The position numbers were made by a program, and so were the translations under genes. A stretch of 25,106 nt of DNA, from positions 1-25,106 of the IMG/VR virus record IMGVR_UViG_3300032278_002138; one strand, written 5' to 3'. How positions within the stretch are numbered: position 1 is the stretch's first letter; each line of letters begins with the position of its first letter. Of this stretch, positions 4,732 through 12,143 are shown piece after piece. The DNA comes from a virus. A model generated the notes under the pieces. It ran no database searches. It was not told where the DNA came from and saw only the letters and a program-made list of their open reading frames with translations.

Positions 4732-6938
4732 TGGCCGACAAAGCCGAAGCCCTGGCAGAGCACACAGAAGACTATAACCGGCTGCGTGCCCAGAAAGCCC
4801 GGAATGTGGGATCGGTGGAATTGCGGATCCTGACCAACCTCGCGTTTGTCTCTGGAGAGCATTGGGTGGGGTCCCAGAATCGGGTGTTGTTTACACGACG
4901 GCGGGATCCGAACAAGCTCTATCTGGTGTTCAATATCGCGGCCCAGATGTTGGGCAAAATCATGGGACGGTTGAGCAGTATTGCGCCCGTGTTCAAGGCC
5001 CGCGCCGATAAACAGGATCCCAAGTCGGTTGCTAATGCAGCCGTGGTCGACAAGCTCATCAAAGCCCTGGACGAAAAGCTCGATCAGCCCTCGCGCACCT
5101 GGGAAATTCTGTGGTGGACGGCTGTGGGAGGTGTGGCCTTTGAGTATGTGCCGTGGGTCAAGGATGCCACCATGGAACCCATGCCCCAGTTTGATGAAGC
5201 GACTGGGGAATTATTGTGGACCCATGTGGCGACGGGTGAACAGGTGCCCGATAGCATCCGGCAGCAGTTCTTGGCGCAAGGGGCTCCCAAGGAGCAGTTT
5301 GAAGTCGTGGAAGAAATGGTCCTGACTGGGGATGTCGGGAGTGAAGTCCTGAGTCCCTTGCAGGTCTTTATTGATGCCTCTGTGCGGTCCGTCGAAGACC
5401 TCGCCCCCGACCAGGCTGTGTATATTGCCAAGATTCGTACGCTGGGCTGGATTGAAGCGAACTATGAGATCAGCCCAGAGGTAGCACAAAGTATTCAGGA
5501 CGCCAGTGAAGTGCGGATTCTGTCGACAGACATTAAGCAGTTTGGCGATCCTACGGGCTCAACGCATCTACAGGATTTGATTCCACGGATTCAAGGGACG
5601 CGCACTGAGAATGACCCGGACCTGGCCGTGGTGGTGGAACGGTTTCAGCCGGTGTCTGCAAAGCATCCCCATGGGCGCTATACCGCCTTTGTACCAGGGG
5701 AGCAGATTTTGCATGATGGGGTGAATCCCTATGGGTTCATTCCCCTGGTGGATTTCCATTGGGGCCCAACCGTGGCCTCGTTCTGGAATGGCGATTACGT
5801 CTCTGATCTGATTCCCCCACAACGGTTTTTGAACAAGCGGATTTCGCAGTTAGGGGAGCAGGCCAATGCCTCGATCTACGCGGATGAGTTGCTGGGGCCG
5901 ACGCTGAAACGGGAGGATATTCCTTCGGATTATCCAGCCCCGATTGAGCATGGGTTGAACGAAGCAGGGGTCAAGATGGTGCAGCGGCGTGATCCTCCCA
6001 ACTTGCCCACCTGGTTCATGCAGTCTATTGACCTGACCCTAAAACTGCTGCGTGAAGTGGCCGGTGGGGTGGATCTGTTTCAGGAATCGAAATTCCCTGG
6101 GCAGATGCGTGGTCCCATGGCCGTGCCCATGCTGCAGGAACTGCTCGATACCCAGTGGGGGAATCTGTATCGGCATTTGGGTGAGCGCATGGCTAAGGTC
6201 AAGGAGATGCGTGTAAATCGGGTGAAAGAGTTTTATCCCCCCTTTCGCACGTTGCATTACACCGACAATTCCATGAAAGATGAGGTCTTTATCTTCCAGA
6301 CCTCTGAGATTCTCCGGGCCGGGACGGATTATTCCATCACGGTGGAGCGGGGCAGTCTGGTGCCAGAGATGCGGGCCTTACGGGAGGCACGGATTCGGGA
6401 ACACCTGGAATCCCCCCTGAGTGTGCTCTATATCGATGAGCGTACCGGCAAGATTGACAAGGAAAAGATTGCGGCGGATCTGTCCATGAGCGATGTGGGA
6501 CGTGAGGACTCCGAAGCCAAATACCGCAAGCTGGCCATGTCACTGGTTGAACGGTTATGGCAGGGCCAGCCCCTCCCACCCCAGATTCCGATGCCCTTCT
6601 GGAATCTCCGTGTGGTGATGGATGAGCTGGAATCCGAAATGGCGACGATGGAATTTCTGGGAGCCAGTCCACAGATTCAAGAGAGCTTTGTCACATTCTG
6701 GAATAAATGCCGACAGCTCTTGATGGAGGCGTCTGAGCGGCGGCAACAGGGGGTACAGGATCAGCAGATTCAAGGGGCGGTTGCACAGGCGGCTCAACAG
6801 GCTGCTGCGAAAGCTGCCGCAGAAGCAATTGATGCAGCGTTAGGGCAGTTCCAGGCGAGCCAAGCAGTAGCGCCACAAGCCCCACAGGAATTGGCGCAGG
6901 CGATGATGCAAGCGGAAGGTCCACGCAGACCACAGTAG
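4731..6938 (+). CDS. Portal protein (P22-like)
   Basis: The product is 735 residues, close to the roughly 725 of the P22 portal. The portal is a dodecameric ring at one head vertex that docks the terminase during packaging and later the tail. The N-terminal segment (residues about 20-85, including FVSGEHWVG and NIAAQMLGKIMGRLS) matches the usual opening of the P22-like family. A mixed alpha/beta crown-stem region follows, and the last 80 residues are Gln/Ala-rich helix (AAQQAAAKAAAEAIDAALG), which may form an extended barrel like that of the P22 portal. The start is the ATG in TAATG, with AGGAG 7 nt upstream inside the preceding gene. Assignment is by size, order and composition. Confidence 0.88.
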   Translation: MADKAEALAEHTEDYNRLRAQKARNVGSVELRILTNLAFVSGEHWVGSQNRVLFTRRRDPNKLYLVFNIAAQMLGKIMGRLSSIAPVFKARADKQDPKSVANAAVVDKLIKALDEKLDQPSRTWEILWWTAVGGVAFEYVPWVKDATMEPMPQFDEATGELLWTHVATGEQVPDSIRQQFLAQGAPKEQFEVVEEMVLTGDVGSEVLSPLQVFIDASVRSVEDLAPDQAVYIAKIRTLGWIEANYEISPEVAQSIQDASEVRILSTDIKQFGDPTGSTHLQDLIPRIQGTRTENDPDLAVVVERFQPVSAKHPHGRYTAFVPGEQILHDGVNPYGFIPLVDFHWGPTVASFWNGDYVSDLIPPQRFLNKRISQLGEQANASIYADELLGPTLKREDIPSDYPAPIEHGLNEAGVKMVQRRDPPNLPTWFMQSIDLTLKLLREVAGGVDLFQESKFPGQMRGPMAVPMLQELLDTQWGNLYRHLGERMAKVKEMRVNRVKEFYPPFRTLHYTDNSMKDEVFIFQTSEILRAGTDYSITVERGSLVPEMRALREARIREHLESPLSVLYIDERTGKIDKEKIAADLSMSDVGREDSEAKYRKLAMSLVERLWQGQPLPPQIPMPFWNLRVVMDELESEMATMEFLGASPQIQESFVTFWNKCRQLLMEASERRQQGVQDQQIQGAVAQAAQQAAAKAAAEAIDAALGQFQASQAVAPQAPQELAQAMMQAEGPRRPQ

Positions 6939-6945
6939 GCTTTAA

Positions 6946-6954
6946 TGCTATACT
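6946..6954 (+). promoter_or_regulatory. Extended -10 promoter before the scaffold gene
   Basis: TGC followed by TATACT is an extended -10 element. No -35 match is found 17 nt upstream, which is typical of this promoter class. It lies just after the portal stop, in the longest gap of the structural operon (6939-7061), and would give a leader of about 100 nt. The identical 9-mer recurs before the acetyltransferase gene at 18572. Confidence 0.5.
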
Positions 6955-7061
6955 GCACAGGACGTGTCATACATGAACAGGGTACACGAACAGCCTTGGC
7001 TGGACTCACTGGCAAGTGAATACCCCCCAAGGACTCGTTGACCACTCACGGAGACACCATA

Positions 7062-7877
7062 ATGGACAATGAAATCATTGAGGGCGCACCGGATGCCGGA
7101 AGTGTATCCGAGGCTCCAGTTGAACCTGACGGAACAGCAGCAGGGACACCCTGGCCCAAAGAAGTCCAGGCCGAGTACACAAAAAAGTCCCAGGCGTTAG
7201 CATCGGAACGTCGTGCCTTTGAGCAGCAACAGCAACAGTGGACACAACAGCAGCAGTATGCGCAGCAGCAACACCAGCGGCAGGCGCAACAGCAGCAGCA
7301 GCAGGCCTATCAACAGCAGGCGGCCCAGAAGCAAGGGCAGAACAAGCAGTTGATCGACCAGTTGCGGGAGATGTCCTATCTTGATGGACCGACAGCTGCC
7401 CAGGTCATTGAACGTTTGATCTCAGAGGGGATTAACCCTTTGCATCAAGCGTTGCAGCAGCGGGATCAAGCCCTTGCGCAGATGTATAAAGAGCATAAAC
7501 AGATGCGTGAAGGGTTTGGCCAGCATACGTCAAAAGTAGCTGAGAGTGATTTGACGCAGCGGTTTAACAAGATGCGCGACGAACATGGGCTGCCCGATGA
7601 AGAGTGGGCCAATCAATACCTCCAAGATGTGTGGTATTCCCATGAAGGGGACGGATTGGCGACTGAATACCCGGAGATGGTACGGGCACGGTTAGAGTCT
7701 GTGCGTAAGGGGATTCGGGAGATGGATCGAGCAACAGTCCAGAAAGCTAAAGCCTCACCATTTCCTGGCAAGGGCGGGGAAGTGGCGATTACGGACGGCA
7801 AGACCGGTGGGTATAAAACCCCACAGGATCGTGCTGATGAACTCTGGCCCATGTTGAACCCAGGACAACCTGAGTAG
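7062..7877 (+). CDS. Capsid scaffold protein
   Basis: The product is 271 residues, acidic at the N-terminus, with a strongly Gln-rich helical segment (residues 55-90) and a helical C-terminal half. Scaffolds direct coat assembly into proheads and leave before or during packaging. They are typically helical, charged, and encoded between portal and coat, as here. I choose the ATG at 7062 because GGAG lies 8 nt upstream; an upstream TTG at 7038 in the same frame lacks support. The C-terminal end is short and rather neutral (LWPMLNPGQPE), whereas in P22 the coat-binding end is basic, so the interaction surface may differ. No protease motif is seen. Confidence 0.8.
   Translation: MDNEIIEGAPDAGSVSEAPVEPDGTAAGTPWPKEVQAEYTKKSQALASERRAFEQQQQQWTQQQQYAQQQHQRQAQQQQQQAYQQQAAQKQGQNKQLIDQLREMSYLDGPTAAQVIERLISEGINPLHQALQQRDQALAQMYKEHKQMREGFGQHTSKVAESDLTQRFNKMRDEHGLPDEEWANQYLQDVWYSHEGDGLATEYPEMVRARLESVRKGIREMDRATVQKAKASPFPGKGGEVAITDGKTGGYKTPQDRADELWPMLNPGQPE
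7224..7331 (+). repeat. CAG/CAA-rich tract encoding glutamines
   Basis: A run of CAG and CAA codons inside the scaffold gene encodes mostly Gln over residues 55-90, interrupted by Trp, Tyr, His, Arg and Ala. The DNA is a degenerate triplet repeat that could change length by slippage without breaking the frame. Confidence 0.8.
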
Positions 7878-7906
7878 ACTGTTCCTCATGCAGAGAGGAC
7901 AGGCAC

Positions 7907-9190
7907 ATGGCGAGTACCACTGATGTCATCGAAGCCCTGAAATATACGTACGGCACAGAGCAGGTGTTGTACCTGTTGAATCAGGAAGTCGTGACCTGGA
8001 ATTTATTCCAGAAAATTAAGAAACCCATGGCTGGTCGTGGGCAGTTCATTATGCCCATCATGACCAAGAACCCTGGGTCCTGGACGGGCTTGGCTGAAGG
8101 CGGGACCTTACCGTCCAATCTGAACCCGGATACGGCAGAAGCGACCTGGGCGCTGCAGGAATTTGCAGGGCTCTACAACATGTCGTGGAAGCTCTTGCAG
8201 GATGCCCGCAATTCCAAGTTCGCGTTCCAGACAGCCCTGAAAATGCTGGAACAGGGCTTTCGGCGGCGGGTGCTGCGGCTGATTAACGGGGACCTCATCT
8301 CTGATGGGTTGGGGAAGCTGGGCATCATGCCTGCCGCGGATAACCAGACGACGATTACAGTGAATGCCCTCCCTGGGGTGGACATTGGCATGGTCGTAGA
8401 CCTGATTGACGCTTCGGACAATGATGCTGATCTTGCAGCCTCCCGAACCGTCAATGCCGTCGATCCGATCAATCGCACGATCACGATCAGTGGATCAGCT
8501 CCGAGTGGCACGGCGGCTGGAGACTTCTTCTGTGTCGAGAACTCGACGAAATCGGGCGCGATCTATCACACCAATGGCATTCTGGGTGTGATTGATGATG
8601 GCAATCCTGGCAACGGGAACTTTGGCAACATCAACCGCTCAACCTCGGGGAATGAGTTCTGGCAATCAGTGGTGCTGTCCAATGGAGGGACCAACCGAGC
8701 GCTGACCGAGGATCTCATGATGCAGTTGGAAGATGCTGTACGTGAGAAGGGTGGAGCCAAGCTCAATGCCTATGTGTCGAACCTGTCTATCGTCCGGCGC
8801 TATCATGAACTCCTCCGCGAGGATACCTACTTCGCCATGAGCTCACCGAAAGCGTTTGGCGGGCAGGTGGGTGTTGGACGTGATGGTGGGGCCCAGCAAA
8901 AAGGGAAAGACGGCGGTGACGGTGGGACTATTTACCGGTTCTCCGGACAACCCTGGCATGTGGATCCCTACTTTGCGGCCAACACGATCATTGGACTCGA
9001 CAAGTCGCACTTCTTCCTGGGACACGGGGAGAATGAAACACCACGGCCTGTGTCTGAAATCTTTGATGGCACCCCGTTCTTCCGGCAGACCACGGCGACC
9101 ACTTTTGAGGTGGCGTGGTACTGGCAAGGACAGTTGCTGAGTGATAACCCAGCGGCTGGTGCGAAGATTGAGGACGTAGCCGAATCGTAA
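7907..9190 (+). CDS. Major capsid protein (HK97 fold, P22-like)
   Basis: The product is 427 residues, close to the 430-residue P22 coat protein. The layout is an N-terminal helical arm, a backbone region (QFIMPIMTKNPGSWTGLAEGG, residues 46-66), a beta-rich inserted segment at about 147-210 with alternating Val/Thr/Ile (TITVNALPG and RTITISGSAPSG) that could be an Ig-like or insertion domain, and a returning helical/beta backbone. A flexible Gly-rich loop spans about 319-340. It forms the icosahedral shell. The ATG is preceded by GAGAGG at about 8 nt. A stable hairpin follows the gene before the decoration gene. The assignment is strong by order and size, and moderate by sequence. Confidence 0.9.
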   Translation: MASTTDVIEALKYTYGTEQVLYLLNQEVVTWNLFQKIKKPMAGRGQFIMPIMTKNPGSWTGLAEGGTLPSNLNPDTAEATWALQEFAGLYNMSWKLLQDARNSKFAFQTALKMLEQGFRRRVLRLINGDLISDGLGKLGIMPAADNQTTITVNALPGVDIGMVVDLIDASDNDADLAASRTVNAVDPINRTITISGSAPSGTAAGDFFCVENSTKSGAIYHTNGILGVIDDGNPGNGNFGNINRSTSGNEFWQSVVLSNGGTNRALTEDLMMQLEDAVREKGGAKLNAYVSNLSIVRRYHELLREDTYFAMSSPKAFGGQVGVGRDGGAQQKGKDGGDGGTIYRFSGQPWHVDPYFAANTIIGLDKSHFFLGHGENETPRPVSEIFDGTPFFRQTTATTFEVAWYWQGQLLSDNPAAGAKIEDVAES

Positions 9191-9202
9191 ACTGAGTAGG
9201 TG

Positions 9203-9238
9203 GGAGGAGGAGCCGACGTCCCAGCCGGTTCCTTCTCC
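9203..9238 (+). promoter_or_regulatory. 13-bp intercistronic hairpin after the coat gene
   Basis: Arms 9203-9215 and 9226-9238 pair over 13 positions (two G-U) around a 10-nt loop. No U-tract follows (GACACTTCG), so it is not a classical intrinsic terminator. Possible roles are mRNA end protection, processing, or tuning of decoration gene expression. The decoration gene's ribosome-binding site at 9250-9254 is outside the stem. Confidence 0.65.
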
Positions 9239-9260
9239 GACACTTCGCCAGGAGATTATT

Positions 9261-9662
9261 ATGGGCATTAAAGCAATTGCACGGTTAGCCCCTGTTCATA
9301 TTCCCTATACCATTTCAGCCGGGGAAGCAGCCGATTGTCAGATTTTTGTGGCGGACCAAGACTACGAAATCATGGATGTGCGGGAGACGCACAGTATTGC
9401 AGGTGCTGGGAGCAGTACCCTGGATGTAGGGGTATCGGCTTCAGGCACCGCAGCGGCGAGTTTGACGACCGCCCTCAGTTCGACCTTTGCCCTGGACAGC
9501 ACTGCAGATACGCCGGTCCAGGCGACCTTGACTTCAACGGTGGCGAATCGGAAGGTGGATAAGGGCGAACAGATTTCACTAAACTTTACGGGGACCATAT
9601 CGGCCTATGAAGGGGCGGTGCATATCGTCCTGAAACCGGTACGGACCAACTATACCTATTAA
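9261..9662 (+). CDS. Probable capsid decoration protein
   Basis: The product is 133 residues and almost entirely beta-prone, rich in Thr, Ala, Ser and Val, with small-residue turns (SIAGAGSSTLDVGVSASGTA). No membrane segment or catalytic motif is seen. The ATG at 9261 has AGGAG 6 nt upstream. A small all-beta protein directly after the coat gene is the usual place for a decoration or cement protein that sits on the outside of the shell. The ending ISAYEGAVHIVLKPV resembles the last strands of jelly-roll-like proteins, though this is only a visual impression. A head-fibre role is the alternative. Confidence 0.6.
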   Translation: MGIKAIARLAPVHIPYTISAGEAADCQIFVADQDYEIMDVRETHSIAGAGSSTLDVGVSASGTAAASLTTALSSTFALDSTADTPVQATLTSTVANRKVDKGEQISLNFTGTISAYEGAVHIVLKPVRTNYTY

Positions 9663-9670
9663 GGAGGCAT

Positions 9671-10315
9671 ATGGAGGTTTTTGATCCGGTCAAGTATTCC
9701 GTAGAGGAGAATCAGTTTTTCCTGCAGCATCTGGGCACCTCCCCTGTCGCTGTCTTGCAGGCTCCACTGCCTACGGGGGTGGCTCCCGCAGCAGTGCAAG
9801 AGGTACTTGGGACCGTCTATGAGCTGGAAGAACTCCAGAAGCATCGCGGAAATACTTGGGTAGGCACCGCCTCCATTAGTGCGGCAATTGAAGTCTATTT
9901 GCGTGAGAGTGCCAAGTGGGTTGACCTGGCCAAGAAGGGAGCCCCTCGGTTTCCGACAATGCACGCCTGGGATGGCAAAGGACGCCCACATCGGAGTGGG
10001 ATTGGATCTGATGCTGGACAGGTGACGACCTATATTGATGCAGACGGCAATCGTCAGCCGTTGGCTGTCTCCCTTACAGAATCTCCCGTTGCGAGCTTTC
10101 ATCCTGATTGGGTCAAGCCAGAAGCCCCGCTCCCAGATGCGTATGTAGTGGACGAGGACCAAGGCATCCTGACCTGTCCGGTTGACGGGTGGTCTACCAA
10201 TTTCAAGCCTGAATCCCGCTCGTCTTTCAACGTGGCACGGGCACGCATGGCACGGCATTGCAAGAGCAGCAAGGATGAGCGGGTGCGGGACTTTGGGGAG
10301 AAGGTGTTTGGCTGA
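9671..10315 (+). CDS. Hypothetical head-region protein, degenerate zinc-finger-like C-terminus
   Basis: The product is 214 residues. A perfect AAGGAGG precedes the ATG, but at only 3 nt spacing. The N-terminal 90 residues look helical, the middle is mixed, and the C-terminal part (residues about 165-200) reads LTCPVDGWSTNFKPES then FNVARARMARHC. This resembles small zinc fingers with a Cys pair and a downstream His/Cys, but the second Cys of the first pair is replaced (CPVD), leaving C169, H195 and C196. Metal binding is therefore uncertain. It lies between the decoration and connector genes and could be a head-completion or DNA-associated virion protein. Confidence 0.65.
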   Translation: MEVFDPVKYSVEENQFFLQHLGTSPVAVLQAPLPTGVAPAAVQEVLGTVYELEELQKHRGNTWVGTASISAAIEVYLRESAKWVDLAKKGAPRFPTMHAWDGKGRPHRSGIGSDAGQVTTYIDADGNRQPLAVSLTESPVASFHPDWVKPEAPLPDAYVVDEDQGILTCPVDGWSTNFKPESRSSFNVARARMARHCKSSKDERVRDFGEKVFG

Positions 10316-10316
10316 C

Positions 10317-10850
10317 ATGGGGACAATGCAGGCGACACAGGACGGGTTTCAGGTGACGCCTGCCCGTCCAACCCCACCTCCGCTTGAATCAACCCTCCAG
10401 TTCTGGCATCCCAACCGCTTCGGTGTGCGCTATGCCCCTACGGATTTTCGGGCACGGCTCTGGGCTGTCCATCCTGATCTGGATGTGACCTGGCATCCGA
10501 TCAAGGAGCGGTGGCTGGTGTGGTACAAGCGTCCTCGGATTCGGCATCGGTTATGTCAGGGGTGGTTGCTCCTGCTGGTAGTGGAGGACTCAGCGCACCA
10601 GTATGTCCCCCTGGATGAACGGGTGTTTGCCGCCGTGTATGAGCAGAGCGGGTTCAAGTGGGGGAATGGTAGGCACTATTGGGCGCGGATTGAAGATGAA
10701 GCGCAGCGGGATCGAGATGCCACTGACGCGCAGCGTGAGCAGTATATGGATGATGTAGGGGCGGCTCAATGGGATCATACCAAGATCCAGGTCAGCATGT
10801 GTGGGCCCTCATCTGGCAGTAAATTCGTCAATCATCATGCGGGGGACTAG
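10317..10850 (+). CDS. Hypothetical structural-region protein
   Basis: The product is 177 residues. The frame is open far upstream, but that part overlaps the preceding gene, so I start at the ATG at 10317, just after its stop. A second ATG at 10326 is possible. The best Shine-Dalgarno (GAGAAGG, about 12 nt away) is only fair. The protein has a Pro-rich N-terminus and a Trp/Tyr/Arg-rich core (WHPIKERWLVWYKRPR near residues 60-75) that looks beta-rich, then a charged helical segment. I do not recognise the family. The location suggests a head or neck component. Confidence 0.6.
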   Translation: MGTMQATQDGFQVTPARPTPPPLESTLQFWHPNRFGVRYAPTDFRARLWAVHPDLDVTWHPIKERWLVWYKRPRIRHRLCQGWLLLLVVEDSAHQYVPLDERVFAAVYEQSGFKWGNGRHYWARIEDEAQRDRDATDAQREQYMDDVGAAQWDHTKIQVSMCGPSSGSKFVNHHAGD

Positions 10851-11108
10851 ATGGGATTTTTGGCGCTGGGGTTGAAAGTACTGCCGCTGATTATTGAAGC
10901 CATTACGTGGGTTGAACGGTTTTCGACACGCAAGGGACGGGCCAAGCAGGATGCGGCAGTCCAACTGGTCAGGTCGCTGTTAGGCCTGACAGAGGAAGCC
11001 GCCAAGCGCAATCTTCTTGATGACGATCAGGTTGAAGCTGCGACACGCACAGTGATTGATGCTGTGGTGGCGTTGCAGAACCTGATTGGCAGAAACCACG
11101 AGGGTTAA
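10851..11108 (+). CDS. Small protein with hydrophobic N-terminus
   Basis: The product is 85 residues. Residues about 2-21 (GFLALGLKVLPLIIEAITWV) are hydrophobic, interrupted by a single Lys and a single Glu, enough for a membrane or amphipathic helix. A basic segment and then a charged helical domain with Leu/Val heptads follow. The ATG immediately follows the preceding TAG, with GGGGGA about 6 nt upstream. It could be a holin-like or other small membrane-active protein, or simply a helical virion component, and the sequence does not decide. Confidence 0.6.
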   Translation: MGFLALGLKVLPLIIEAITWVERFSTRKGRAKQDAAVQLVRSLLGLTEEAAKRNLLDDDQVEAATRTVIDAVVALQNLIGRNHEG

Positions 11109-11786
11109 ATGGCAACCGGACAATCCATCCTTGATCTGATCGAGGTCATGGATCGGGGTATGGCCCTGCAATCAGGGGAGACGGGGGTCACAATGGGCCT
11201 GCGTGCTGCCAACGCAGCGCAGGATGTGTTTGAAGCCTTGCTCGCCCAGCAGCCGAATGTCTTGGGGTCTACGGTAGGGACTGTCACGACCGCAGCTGAC
11301 ACAGAGCAGACGACCTTCCCAACAGGGTTGCTGCGTATAGATCGGCTGCAGTTTATTGATCCAGACACCAGTCGGCCAGCGTGGGATCTGGATCGCGTTG
11401 GTCCGGTTGGGGATTATTACCAGTCCCGCCGGATGTATCCAACGCTGCAGTACAACACCGTGACGACAGGCCGTCCGGTGCGGTATTGGACGAATGGCAC
11501 AAACATCTACTGGGACCCGTTGCCGGATGCGACACATACGGTGCGGTATTACGGCTTTGTGGCGGCATCAGATCTGACAGCGGGTGGTACCTTTGCCTAC
11601 CCAGATATTGTGTTGATGCCTATCGCGACCTATGCAACCAAGCTCTTACGCATTGGGAAAGATGATGATGTGGCTGGTGTGACATCCACACTGGGGGAAG
11701 TCTTCACCGCCGTAATTGAGGCCCTCACCCGCTTTAACCGTGATCGGCCTCCCGGTTACGACTATCGGTATTTCCACACAGAATAG
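11109..11786 (+). CDS. Head-tail connector/adaptor protein
   Basis: The product is 225 residues. The N-terminal half is helical (DLIEVMDRGM, AANAAQDVFEALLAQQP). The middle has the pattern LRIDRLQFID, YNTVTTGRPVRYWTNG then IYWDPLPDATHTVRYYGF (residues about 77-155), and the end is again helical, closing DYRYFH. Adaptor proteins of SU10-like and related podoviruses have this mix, with a 'GRP..Y' step followed by strands. They form the ring below the portal. The ATG directly follows the previous TAA, with GAGGG 4 nt upstream. Confidence 0.7.
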   Translation: MATGQSILDLIEVMDRGMALQSGETGVTMGLRAANAAQDVFEALLAQQPNVLGSTVGTVTTAADTEQTTFPTGLLRIDRLQFIDPDTSRPAWDLDRVGPVGDYYQSRRMYPTLQYNTVTTGRPVRYWTNGTNIYWDPLPDATHTVRYYGFVAASDLTAGGTFAYPDIVLMPIATYATKLLRIGKDDDVAGVTSTLGEVFTAVIEALTRFNRDRPPGYDYRYFHTE

Positions 11787-11795
11787 GAGTATCCC

Positions 11796-12143
11796 ATGGC
11801 GCGAGGACAGTTTCAGACCCAATCCAGCATTAGTTCCAATACGGATACCTCCTTGATTGCTGCTCCAGGCAGCGGGCAACGCATTGTGGTGTTGTGGTGG
11901 TCGATTGATGTCGCTGTGGCAGGCACAGGGTCACTCTTGCGGCTGGAAGATGGCGCAGGCGGGGATACGTTGCTGCGCAAGGGGGGCGCGACGGTCAATG
12001 AGCGGACCTATGAGTGGTATGCCATGGATGGCATGGCGATTCATGGACTCCAGCTCTCTGACAACACGGCCCTGAGTGCGGAAACCTCAACCAGTGATGG
12101 AACAGCCACCTGGGTTATTAATGTGGCTTATGAGGTGCGGTGA
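11796..12143 (+). CDS. Small all-beta virion protein
   Basis: The product is 115 residues, predicted all-beta with short strands (RIVVLWWSIDVAV, SLLRLEDGAGG, TWVINVAYEVR) and no membrane helix. The ATG has AGGAG 6 nt upstream. Lying between the connector and the tail fibre, it may be a tail accessory, head-fibre or decoration component. Its stop TGA overlaps the fibre ATG (TGATG). Confidence 0.6.
   Translation: MARGQFQTQSSISSNTDTSLIAAPGSGQRIVVLWWSIDVAVAGTGSLLRLEDGAGGDTLLRKGGATVNERTYEWYAMDGMAIHGLQLSDNTALSAETSTSDGTATWVINVAYEVR

Noticed and set aside
7010-7061. Possible terminator between portal and scaffold
   Set aside because: Only short dyads such as CAGCC-TT-GGCTG are present and no U-tract follows.
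9170-9260. Intrinsic terminator after the coat gene
   Set aside because: The stem is strong but is followed by GACACTTCG and not by a U-tract, so it is listed as a hairpin of unknown role.
10182-10316. N-terminal extension of the 177-residue gene
   Set aside because: It lies inside the preceding gene in another frame and its His/Trp-rich peptide looks like a shadow.
9659-10318. 219-residue minus-strand open frame
   Set aside because: It mirrors the plus-strand 214-residue gene, which has a perfect ribosome-binding site and fits the operon; the minus frame has neither.
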